Positions 8,901 through 16,707 of a DNA stretch of 64,000 bases are shown one piece after another. The translations under genes were made by a program, and so were the position numbers. The DNA comes from JBBTCX01 sp964494205 (GTDB lineage Bacteria; Planctomycetota; Phycisphaerae; UBA1845): positions 186,001-250,000 of the forward strand of contig CAZBRD010000004.1 in the NCBI GenBank assembly GCA_964494205.1, in the 5' to 3' direction. Each line of letters begins with the position of its first letter. The stretch's first letter is position 1. The notes under the pieces are model-generated. The model saw only the letters and a program-made list of their open reading frames with translations. It did no database searches and had not been told where the DNA came from.

Positions 8901-9113
8901 GCAATGGCACCGCTTCAAGTTCGTTGATAACGCAACCGAGCCTATAGCGGTCTAAGACGTGAAGCAAGATTGCGCGCCTAAGCGCTTCAACCTTGCGCTC
9001 TTCTTCAGTTGTTTAGTCAAGTTGCCTGTAAGGAATCCGAGCCCCCTGCACAAGCAGGGGATTATCGCGGCGGGCATGCGATTTCAAATAGACCATGAAG
9101 GCCGAACGTACGA

Positions 9114-10244
9114 CTAGCGCTTCTCAATCGACACGTAGGGCACGTCGTGTTGGCCGACCCACTTCTGCTCGGGACGGAAGATGCGGTTGTTCTTGAGTTG
9201 CTCGCGCCAGTGCGCCAGCCACCCGGCCGTGCGCGACATCGCGAAACACGGTGTGTAGCAATCCGAAGGCACGCCAATCTCGCTGTACACGATGCCCGCA
9301 TAGAAGTCGACGTTTGGCCAGATGCCTTTGTCGCCGTAGTGGTCTGCCATGATGTTCGCGACTTCAACCGCGATTTCGAAATGAGGCCTGCCGCTCTTGC
9401 CTGCAAGGTCTTCAGCGTATCGCTTGAGCACCCGCGCCCGCGGATCGACGGTCTTGTAGACACGGTGCCCAAAGCCCGGAATCTTGGCCTTTTCCTTGAT
9501 CATCCGCTCGATGACTTCGCGAGCGCGCTTGGGAGTGCCAATATTCTTGAAAAGCTCCATCGCGTCTTCGTTGGCGCCGCCATGCAGCGGACCGGAAAGC
9601 GCGCCGAGCGCCGAGCTGACCACGCAATACGGATCAGCCAGCGTCGAACCGACAACTCGACCCGCGAATGTCGACGCGTTCATCGAGTGGTCGGCGTGAA
9701 GAATGAGACAGACATCAAGAATGCGAGCGAACTTCTGGTCCGGCTCCTTGCCATTGAGCATGTAAAGGAAGTTAGCCGCCGCGCTCAAATCCTCGCGCGG
9801 GAGAATGTGATCGTTGCCTTTTCGCAAACGATCAAACGCAGCCACAATCGTCGGCATCTTGGCGATGATGCGCAGGATCGCGTGATGACGCGCATCGTCA
9901 TCCATCTCACGCCGACGCGGATAGAACATACCCACCGCTGCAACAGCCGCCTGCAACGCGTCCATCGGGTGACCATGTTCCGGCAGGCACTTGATGAGAT
10001 CGATGATGCGATACTTCAGCCGGCGGTACTTGGCGATGTCATCCTTGTAAGTCTGCAACTCGGCTGACGTGGGAAGCTTGCCGAGCAGCAGAAGCATCGA
10101 CGTCTCTTCGTACGTGCTCTTTTCAGCCAGCGCCTCAACGTTAATGCCGCGGTATTCGAGCTTGCCCGCCTGACCATCGACAAAACTGATGGCCGACTCC
10201 GCTATCGGCACGCCGTCCAAACCGGGAATGACTTCCATCGCCAT
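9114..10244 (-). CDS. gltA: Citrate synthase
   Basis: Condenses acetyl-CoA and oxaloacetate to citrate, the entry step of the TCA cycle. The 376-residue protein is the short (type I-like) bacterial form. Active-site signatures are visible: HADHSMNAS, SGPLHGGAN and PNVDFYAG, which carry the His-His-Asp catalytic set, plus GFGHRVY and DPRA for substrate binding. ATG at 10244 is chosen because GAAAGAG precedes it and the family starts shortly before GLDGVPIAES; the longer in-frame upstream extension looks non-coding. Confidence 0.96.
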   Translation of the reverse strand: MAMEVIPGLDGVPIAESAISFVDGQAGKLEYRGINVEALAEKSTYEETSMLLLLGKLPTSAELQTYKDDIAKYRRLKYRIIDLIKCLPEHGHPMDALQAAVAAVGMFYPRRREMDDDARHHAILRIIAKMPTIVAAFDRLRKGNDHILPREDLSAAANFLYMLNGKEPDQKFARILDVCLILHADHSMNASTFAGRVVGSTLADPYCVVSSALGALSGPLHGGANEDAMELFKNIGTPKRAREVIERMIKEKAKIPGFGHRVYKTVDPRARVLKRYAEDLAGKSGRPHFEIAVEVANIMADHYGDKGIWPNVDFYAGIVYSEIGVPSDCYTPCFAMSRTAGWLAHWREQLKNNRIFRPEQKWVGQHDVPYVSIEKR

Positions 10245-10956
10245 AGTGCTCTTTCGGGTACGTACCCTGTGAAATGTTCCTGACAACCCTCGCAGTTTAT
10301 CGGCAGCCGATCCGCAGCGCCGAAGTTCGGTCTCCACGTCGGTCGGAAACCCAACCGGCTCCGTGATTTATCGCGCCTCGCTAGGTGGGAAAAAGCGCCC
10401 CTGACTTTCGGGTCCGCCAAGGTATCAGGCAATTAGTTATGAGTCTAGCAAGCTGAAAAGTGGAGAAAACGGCGAAGGCAAGTAAAACAAAACACCCGGC
10501 TTCGTCGCCTCACATGGAAGCGCGTCGCCGGGTGTTTCCCTCCCCCTCCGAAAGTTGATCGCGAGTTCACGCCCGCAGCACGAAGCGCGGGTGGACCAGC
10601 GTGCGACCAACCATCGAATTGAACCGGTTGCTTCTTTTTGTTGGCGAGATGGTGAGAGTCCTAACAGCGAAGATGGCCTGTTTCTAACCTCAACTGCCCT
10701 ACCAACTTTACGATTTGGATGCTAATGCCATACGGTATGGGCTGTCAACAAAATCTTCTCTAGATTTCCAAGTTTTCTATAGCGCGGCTCAAAGGGGAAG
10801 GCGGTGAAGTCTTAACCGTACGGTTGGCCCATTGCGCGTTTTCCCATAATAACAGGTCTACGCAAGGCTCAACCTCATGTTTTCGTCAAATGTCGGCTTG
10901 GAAATGCACCTTTTCGCGATGTTTCCTAGATGACCGGCTGAATGCGAATGAGGAGG
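10245..10956. other. 712-base intergenic region with a terminator-like hairpin, no protein gene
   Basis: Lies between citrate synthase and the aminotransferase, both on the minus strand. Apart from the hairpin at 10491-10536 it holds only a 15-codon minus-strand frame near 10570 without a ribosome site. The 420 bases between the aminotransferase stop and the hairpin could be a long 3' region or a small RNA; I see no recognisable RNA family. Confidence 0.5.
10491..10536 (-). terminator. Terminator-like hairpin
   Basis: Arms AACACCCGGC and GCCGGGTGTT are perfectly complementary around a 26-base loop. On the minus strand the hairpin is followed by TTTTGTTTTAC. It lies 250 bases upstream of the citrate synthase start and 420 bases past the aminotransferase stop. 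Confidence 0.65.
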
Positions 10957-12132
10957 CTACTGCAGAAAGCGGCCAAGTCTTTCAAGACCCTCGCGGACGT
11001 GGTCCATTCCCAGAGCGAACGACAAGCGGATGTGTTCATCCGCTCCAAACCCCCCACCGGGCACGACCGCTACATGGACCTTCTCAAGAAGTTGTGCGGA
11101 GAACTCGGTCGAGTTGCTTACGCCGAGTCGCTTAAACGTGCCCGAGACGTTTGGGAAGCAGAAAAACGCGCCCGTCGGTTTGGGGCAGCGAACGCCCGGA
11201 AACGAGAGCAACTTCTTCCACATGTACTCGCCGCGACGCTCAAACTCAGCCCGCATGGTCTCCACGGAAGCCTGGTCGCCGTTGAGTGCTTCCGCGAGCG
11301 CCATCTGCGTGAATGTGGCAGGACCGCTGGTGGTCTGGCCTTGCAGCTTGGCCATCCCATCGATGAGGTCGCGCGGACCAGCCGCGTATCCGATTCGCCA
11401 TCCGGTCATCGCATACGTTTTTGACCCGGCATTTAGCGTAAGCGTCTTGGCGTACGCATCCAGCGAAGTGGCAGCAAAACTAAGCGTCTTCTGCCCGAAA
11501 AAGAGCGTCTGATCATAGATTTCATCAGAAAGCACGACGATGTCCCGACCGCGAACGACCTCAGCCAACGCCCGCGTCTCATCGGGCGAATAGGTCACAC
11601 CGCTGGGGTTGGAAGGCGAATTGAAAATGATCATGCGCGTCTTGGCGGTCAACACACCCCGGAGTTCACTCGGCGTCAGCTTGTAATCGTTCGACTCCGC
11701 ACCGGTGACAAACACTGGCACTCCGCCCGCCAGCTTCACGATCTCCGGGTAACTGACCCAGTACGGCACCGGAATAATCACTTCGTCGCCGGGATCGATG
11801 ACCGCCTGCACAGCCATGTACACGCCCATCTTCCCGCCCGGCGTGATAACAACCTGCTCCGGCGCATAATCGAGTCCGTTGACACGCTTGAGTTTCGCAC
11901 ACACAGCCTTCTTGGCGACGACAAGCCCGGAGGTGGGAGTCGGATACTTGGTGAACCCCTTCTGCATGGCTTCGACCGCAGCCTGCACGATCGCGGGCGG
12001 CGTGGGGAAGTCCGGTTCGCCGACGCCGAAGCCAATCACGTCGATGCCCTCGGCCTTCATCTTTGCGGCCTTGGCCGTGACAGCCAGGGTAGCTGATTCT
12101 TCAAGCTCCAGAATGCGTCGTGCCAGTTTCAT
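10957..12132 (-). CDS. Class I/II PLP-dependent aminotransferase (aspartate aminotransferase-like)
   Basis: Cytosolic transaminase of fold type I, subgroup I-gamma (Thermus AspC-like). The 391 residues show GFGVGEPDFPTP near 34-45, SNPSGVTYS (the NPTG-type motif with Ser), LSDEIYDQ with the PLP-binding Asp/Tyr, the Schiff-base lysine in NAGSKTYAMTGWRIGY, and the C-terminal HIRLSFA carboxylate-binding Arg. Aspartate/2-oxoglutarate is the likely pair; prephenate activity occurs in related enzymes and cannot be excluded. Start ATG at 12132 has GAGGA 8 bases upstream. Confidence 0.92.
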   Translation of the reverse strand: MKLARRILELEESATLAVTAKAAKMKAEGIDVIGFGVGEPDFPTPPAIVQAAVEAMQKGFTKYPTPTSGLVVAKKAVCAKLKRVNGLDYAPEQVVITPGGKMGVYMAVQAVIDPGDEVIIPVPYWVSYPEIVKLAGGVPVFVTGAESNDYKLTPSELRGVLTAKTRMIIFNSPSNPSGVTYSPDETRALAEVVRGRDIVVLSDEIYDQTLFFGQKTLSFAATSLDAYAKTLTLNAGSKTYAMTGWRIGYAAGPRDLIDGMAKLQGQTTSGPATFTQMALAEALNGDQASVETMRAEFERRGEYMWKKLLSFPGVRCPKPTGAFFCFPNVSGTFKRLGVSNSTEFSAQLLEKVHVAVVPGGGFGADEHIRLSFALGMDHVREGLERLGRFLQ

Positions 12133-12229
12133 GAAATCATTCCTCGTCGTACGAGAAAATCATCGACCGCAAACGGGCCGGACTCGTGAAATGTATGGTA
12201 AGTGGGTGCGTCGAGGCAGGAAATAGCTG

Positions 12230-12817
12230 TTACGCGGAACAAGCGGCGCAGTTGTCCGCGGGGCCTCGCAGCAGATAACCGCAGAATCGGCAGTAAAGTC
12301 GATTGCGGCGGTTCTTATCGAACAGTTTCTCAAGGCAGAAACGACGCGAGCGGGAGAGGACTACCAGCACAGCAAAGAGGAACAACGTCGAGTTTTCAAG
12401 CAACTTCTTCCAGATCAAGACCGGACCTGCACCGCAGCCGCAATCGAAAACAATCTCAAAGAACGGTTTTCCATCAGTGACGTGAATGTCCCACGCACGC
12501 AGAAAAATAGCCGGCGTGAAGACGGCGAGCATCACCGCCATCAGCGCTCCGGCTCCCCTCACCCAAACTCCAAAGAGCAGCGCCAACCCGCAGAGCACCT
12601 CGAGCCACGGCAACACGATCGCGATGCTGTTGATGTAAATCGCAGGATCATCCGGCAACATCTTGTAGAGTCGAATGGCCTTGAGAAAAGCGATGGGGTC
12701 CAGGATTTTCTTGGTACCCAGGTAGAGAAAGAGCGCAGCCAGCACGAGTCGCAGGAGCAACAACGGAATCCCGGTCTGATCAATTCGTTGAATGATACCC
12801 GGACGCTGCGTGATCAT
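12230..12817 (-). CDS. MauE/DoxX-family membrane protein with C-terminal zinc ribbon
   Basis: 195 residues with four predicted membrane helices (about 18-35, 63-85, 89-107, 143-157) arranged as in MauE/DoxX redox-associated proteins. A luminal DCGCG (126-129) lies before the last helix. The tail after residue 170 has C176xxC179 and C190xxC193, which looks like a cytosolic zinc ribbon and is not usual for the family. Its ATG overlaps the stop of the rhodanese gene (ATGA), so the two are translationally coupled. Together they suggest sulfur or thiol redox handling at the membrane; substrate unknown. Confidence 0.85.
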   Translation of the reverse strand: MITQRPGIIQRIDQTGIPLLLLRLVLAALFLYLGTKKILDPIAFLKAIRLYKMLPDDPAIYINSIAIVLPWLEVLCGLALLFGVWVRGAGALMAVMLAVFTPAIFLRAWDIHVTDGKPFFEIVFDCGCGAGPVLIWKKLLENSTLFLFAVLVVLSRSRRFCLEKLFDKNRRNRLYCRFCGYLLRGPADNCAACSA

Positions 12818-13524
12818 TCATCTGACTCCTCGGACGAAGTGTCGGAGGAATCATCAGCCGACGAAGAGTCCGCTTCACTGGAATCTGCGGCTGACGACGT
12901 CTCTTCGGAAGCAGGATTTCCAGAGCCTATTTCCTTCGGATACCCCCGCTTCGACCACTCAGCCCAGCCCTCGTCAAAAAGCAGGAGCGATTCGTATGGA
13001 ATGTCTGATTCGAAAAGGTCCTTACAGACCAGGCCGCTGTCTTCGCAGTCGCCGCCGTTGCAATAGACGATTACCTTCGCGGCACCTTTCACTTGCTCCA
13101 AGGTTCGATCAAGGTACTTCGTGAGAAAGTAATGATCGCACTGGACAGCCCCAGGAATGTGACCCTCCGCAAATCGTTCGTCGCTCCGAGCGTCGACAAA
13201 AACATAAAGACCTGATTCCCTCTTTGGATCGTTGTAGAGTTCATACGCCTCGGTCGCGTTGATCGCGACAAACCCGTGCACTTTCCGAACGCCCGTGGTG
13301 TCTCCTGTGGACTTGTTTGCATCGTGTACGGTGGTTGAGTTGCCGGCGTCCGATGGGGTCTTCGCAACATTCCCCTTATCAGTAGGCACGTCGATCTTGA
13401 GATCAAAATAGTTCTGCGTGGGCTTGATCGTCTTCGCCCGCGCGGCGTTGACAGAAAAGCCAACCACGCTGCCAATCAGCACCAGGCAGATGAACTCGAA
13501 AACTGTCCGCCCAAATCGCCGCAT
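12814..13524 (-). CDS. Membrane-anchored rhodanese-domain protein with acidic Ser/Glu tail
   Basis: 236 residues. An N-terminal hydrophobic segment (8-28) anchors or exports it. A rhodanese domain at about 85-195 contains the FVDARSDERFAEGHIPGA signature and the active-site loop YCNGGDCEDS with catalytic Cys155, so it is likely active as a sulfurtransferase or redox carrier. The last ~35 residues are a low-complexity Ser/Asp/Glu tail. It is the first gene of a two-gene operon with the MauE/DoxX protein, with a 4-base overlap. Confidence 0.88.
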   Translation of the reverse strand: MRRFGRTVFEFICLVLIGSVVGFSVNAARAKTIKPTQNYFDLKIDVPTDKGNVAKTPSDAGNSTTVHDANKSTGDTTGVRKVHGFVAINATEAYELYNDPKRESGLYVFVDARSDERFAEGHIPGAVQCDHYFLTKYLDRTLEQVKGAAKVIVYCNGGDCEDSGLVCKDLFESDIPYESLLLFDEGWAEWSKRGYPKEIGSGNPASEETSSAADSSEADSSSADDSSDTSSEESDE

Positions 13525-13673
13525 CTAGTTAACCTGCAAATCGTGAAAACAACGACCACCTGCTACGAATGATTGCATTTGTTCCACGCTCGATCAACCT
13601 TGGGCCAATCCATCGTTGCGCGAGCGTGACAGCCATGCAGACCGTACCGGAAAAATGCCCAGACATGCACGAA

Positions 13674-14399
13674 TTATCTGCTTCGCAATAGGGCCAATCG
13701 ATTATCTTCCCAGCATCGCTTGAGCGAGTGTTCGGTGGGCAACTCCAGCGTAACAGTCGGGATGCCCCGTTCGATGCCCGCCCATGTCCCAAAACTCCCC
13801 GGCGTGGGATAACCGATCGAGCTGGTCACGGGGTACTTGTTATGCCGACTCATGCGCTGTGCATGGCGTTTGGCAGGACCATCAAAGTTATTGCAGAAGC
13901 GACCACCGCTGATCGAATGAATGGTGATGATCAACGACGGCGCGAAGCGCTCAATCACATCGATCACGCACCTGGTTTCCGGCTCACTCGCGGCCTTTGG
14001 TCCGCCGAACATGCGACTTCGAGGGTTGCCAAGTTCCCAGTTGCTCGCCGGAAAGTTGCGATTGATGTCCACTTTTCTTGCGTTACGACGTGAGCGGATC
14101 TCGTAACCGTCGGGATTCACGATCGGAACGATGATCCAATTGCGGCCTTGGCGCGCCGCGTAATCACCAGCGAGGGCCACACCAAGTTTCTGTGCGATCG
14201 CAACAGATTTTGGCTCATCGCCGTGAAATCCACCAAAGATCAGAATTGAATCGCGCTGACCACTTATATACGTGTAAGCATGAATGGGTTGACGGCGCAC
14301 AGACTTACCGCACGTGATGCGTTCGGGAACTTGTGGCACGGTGGCGACTGTCGTCCTAGTGGTCTGTTTCACTCGAAAATTCGGGTGAAAGTGTGCCAC
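13674..14399 (-). CDS. M14 family zinc carboxypeptidase (MpaA-like)
   Basis: 241 residues with the complete M14 zinc site: FHGDE (His59, Glu62) and His161 in ITIHS. Substrate-binding VNPDGYE and KVDINRNFP (Asn/Arg) are present and the catalytic Glu219 is in VTLELP. Size and motifs fit murein peptide amidase A-like enzymes, which cleave D-glutamyl/diaminopimelate bonds of murein peptides; that substrate is an inference. No signal peptide is evident. The start is uncertain: the GTG at 14399 lies inside a dispersed repeat (14398-14419), so the first ~20 residues may not be original gene sequence. Confidence 0.85.
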   Translation of the reverse strand: MAHFHPNFRVKQTTRTTVATVPQVPERITCGKSVRRQPIHAYTYISGQRDSILIFGGFHGDEPKSVAIAQKLGVALAGDYAARQGRNWIIVPIVNPDGYEIRSRRNARKVDINRNFPASNWELGNPRSRMFGGPKAASEPETRCVIDVIERFAPSLIITIHSISGGRFCNNFDGPAKRHAQRMSRHNKYPVTSSIGYPTPGSFGTWAGIERGIPTVTLELPTEHSLKRCWEDNRLALLRSR

Positions 14400-14419
14400 T
14401 GCTCTGTGAGCAGTGCGTT
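14398..14419. repeat. Dispersed palindromic repeat, copy 1
   Basis: A 22-base core containing ACTGCTCTGTGAGCAGT (7-bp stem, TGT loop) is identical at 28383-28404, with weaker similarity in the flanks. This copy overlaps the putative start of the M14 peptidase gene. Confidence 0.65.
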
Positions 14420-14459
14420 CACTCGTTGTGTGACCCGCTGATTCAAATACCTTGGGGAA

Positions 14460-15578
14460 CTAGTTCGAACCGGCCGCAACCATCGGCGCCGGTTTCATCA
14501 AACGAGTCACCCGATGACCTTTGGCGCGAGTCTTAACCGGCTCGACCGCAGCCGCGCGAGGAATCATGTCGGCTGAACTCTCAAAGAACGAACCCAGGTT
14601 GCGAATCTTTTCCTGCCGCTTTCGTAAGAGAACATCGACCGGCAGATTACGAAGTCGATCAAGAGTTCCCACGATGTAGCGCTCGAGGCTGGCCGCCGCA
14701 CTTTCCGGATCGCGATGTGCCCCGCCCAATGGCTCCGGCACCACGTCGTCAATCAATCCCAATTTCAAAAGCTCGCGCGATGTAATCCGAAGCGCCTCAG
14801 CCGCATGCTTGCGCCGCTCATTCGTCTTCCAAAGAATGGCAGCACAGCCCTCCGGCGAGATGACCGAATAGAACGCGTTTTGCAGCATGGCGATTCGATC
14901 GCCTACGCCGATGCCCAACGCCCCACCGCTGCCGCCCTCTCCGATGATCGCACAGATGATCGGCGTACGCAGTCGGGACATTTCCATAAGGTTGACCGCG
15001 ATCGAATACGCGATGCCTCTCGCCTCGGCCCCGATGCCCGGATAGGCACCCTGCGTGTCAATTAGACTGACCACCGGCAGGTGGTACTTCTCGGCCAGCT
15101 TCATCATCCGCAGGGCTTTGCGATAGCCTTCCGGATGGGCACAGCCGAAGTTGCATGAGATTCGCTCCTTGACGTCCTTACCCTTGTTGTGGCCGATAAA
15201 CGCCACCTTGTGCCCCCCGATCCGGGCGAAACCAGTGACAATCGCCCGGTCATCGCTGTAGATACGGTCGCCGTGGAGCTCACAGAAATCGCGGAACGCG
15301 AGCTGGAGGTAATCCGTCGATAGCGGCCGTTTGGGGTGGCGGGCGACCTGCACGGTCTCCCACGGGGTCAGGGAGGAATAAAGCCTCTTGAGAGTCGCCT
15401 TGAAGCGATCCCGCTGCTGTCTGATGTCGGCTGATAGGTCTCGACCCGATGCCTGGTGCTCTCGCTCCATCTCATCGATGTCGAATTGGATTCGCTGTAA
15501 TGGCTTCTCGAATTCGAGAAGCCCGTTCACACTCGCTGCGGACCCATTGGCCGACGAGCTCGTCGGTTCATTGCTCAT
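14460..15578 (-). CDS. accA: Acetyl-CoA carboxylase carboxyltransferase subunit alpha
   Basis: Transfers the carboxyl group from biotin to acetyl-CoA to give malonyl-CoA, the first step of fatty acid synthesis; it works with AccD. The protein has the AccA N-terminal region (LLEFEKPLQRIQFDIDE, about residues 19-35) and then the crotonase-like domain with HPKRP, DFCELHGDR, GHNKGKD, the GYRKALRMM helix, SLIDTQGAYPG and the oxyanion region GEGGSGGALGIGVGD. At ~372 residues it is longer than E. coli AccA (319) because of a C-terminal basic extension. The start at 15578 (MSNEPT) is used; an upstream in-frame ATG at 15611 is possible. accD is not in the window. Confidence 0.95.
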   Translation of the reverse strand: MSNEPTSSSANGSAASVNGLLEFEKPLQRIQFDIDEMEREHQASGRDLSADIRQQRDRFKATLKRLYSSLTPWETVQVARHPKRPLSTDYLQLAFRDFCELHGDRIYSDDRAIVTGFARIGGHKVAFIGHNKGKDVKERISCNFGCAHPEGYRKALRMMKLAEKYHLPVVSLIDTQGAYPGIGAEARGIAYSIAVNLMEMSRLRTPIICAIIGEGGSGGALGIGVGDRIAMLQNAFYSVISPEGCAAILWKTNERRKHAAEALRITSRELLKLGLIDDVVPEPLGGAHRDPESAAASLERYIVGTLDRLRNLPVDVLLRKRQEKIRNLGSFFESSADMIPRAAAVEPVKTRAKGHRVTRLMKPAPMVAAGSN

Positions 15579-16049
15579 AGTTTTATAAGCCCTTTGCGGG
15601 CTCCTTTTCATTAGGCCGGATTCCCGCGCCATTGGTCTCCGAACCCGATAACTAAAGTATCGGCTGCCTGAAAATTAGCAAGCAGTTTACTTTGTCGGAA
15701 GATTGTCCCATGGCGACCGTTTTCCGGGATTAGGTTAACTGTAAGTACCTTTATCGTTTTAAGTTACGAAATTGCTTCGAAACGTCGCGGCACGGGGATT
15801 ACGCGACAAAAATCGACCCTGTCCGCACAAATTTACTCTCCGTTCAGGGTCACCAACTGGGACCGTACCCGCTCATTGGACCCGAATACTACGTACACGT
15901 CGGGGGCAGGGTTGGATGCATTCATGACATATTCAATGGGTCTTGGTTTGGCAGATTTGTTGATGACACCTCTGATTCATCGGAGATTGAATCAAGAAGC
16001 GCAGCATCTGCGCTGTGACCGGTCTTTTCGATTGGACTTAGGTTCTAGG
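15579..16049. other. Intergenic region, no gene seen
   Basis: 471 bases between accA and the response regulator gene, both on the minus strand. It should contain the accA promoter. An open frame on the plus strand (15876-16232) runs antisense into the regulator and shows no coding character or ribosome site. Confidence 0.5.
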
Positions 16050-16448
16050 TTAGGCTGTGGTCGTTGTCAGAAGCTTGTTGATGGAATCCACCAGACGGTC
16101 CATCCGGAATGGTTTGTTGAGGTAACCGTCCACGCCAAGGCTCTCAGCCCAAAGTTGGTGACGCTTTCCCTCATTGCCCGTAATCATGATCACGAACGGC
16201 TTTTGACCCTTTTTCTTGGATGGACCCTTTAGTTTTTCAAGCACCAGGAAGCCGCTTCGCTTGGGGAGCATCGCGTCGAGAACTACCAAGTCGGGGTCGT
16301 GTTCCGCAGCTGCTTCGATCGCCGCGTTGCCGTCTGAGGCCGTCGTAAGAGTCGCGCCCGAATCGTTCAGCACCGCCATCAGCGCGGTGACCATGTCTGG
16401 ATCATCTTCCACAATGAGTATTGTCTTGCCGTCTAGCTGACCCGCCAC
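16050..16448 (-). CDS. Single-domain response regulator (CheY-like)
   Basis: 132 residues made of one receiver domain. The acidic pocket Glu14-Asp15-Asp16, phospho-acceptor Asp58 (VVLDAMLP), the ITG switch Thr and the conserved Lys in LNKPF are all present, so it should be phosphorylated normally. There is no output domain, so it signals through protein contacts. The insertion GPSKKKGQK between beta4 and its preceding helix is basic. GTG start at 16448 has GGAGG 8 bases upstream. No partner kinase is adjacent. Confidence 0.92.
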   Translation of the reverse strand: MAGQLDGKTILIVEDDPDMVTALMAVLNDSGATLTTASDGNAAIEAAAEHDPDLVVLDAMLPKRSGFLVLEKLKGPSKKKGQKPFVIMITGNEGKRHQLWAESLGVDGYLNKPFRMDRLVDSINKLLTTTTA

Positions 16449-16707
16449 GTTCGTAGCCTCCGAGTTTTCAGGTTTGAAATTGGTTTAAGGGTGTCGTGAA
16501 GGGGCCCCGACCTCTTCATGCAAACCGTGTGACCCTTCCAACAGTATAGTACTCGAAATTATGAGGAGCAAGGAAAGCTGCCTCGTTCGCCGTTTGATCG
16601 ATAGTCCGGCACAACTCAACCCAAAAGTAACCAATCAAATGCTTGTGGCGGATACGCTCCTTCAGGTGTTTTCGCTCCCGAAAAGTCGTTCAAGCTGTCC
16701 GCGAAGT

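Noticed and set aside
10560..10620. 15-codon minus-strand frame (MVGRTLVHPRFVLRA)
   Set aside because: Too short, no ribosome site, and no known leader peptide pattern.
15876..16232. Plus-strand frame between accA and the response regulator
   Set aside because: No start signal, and it runs antisense into the regulator gene.
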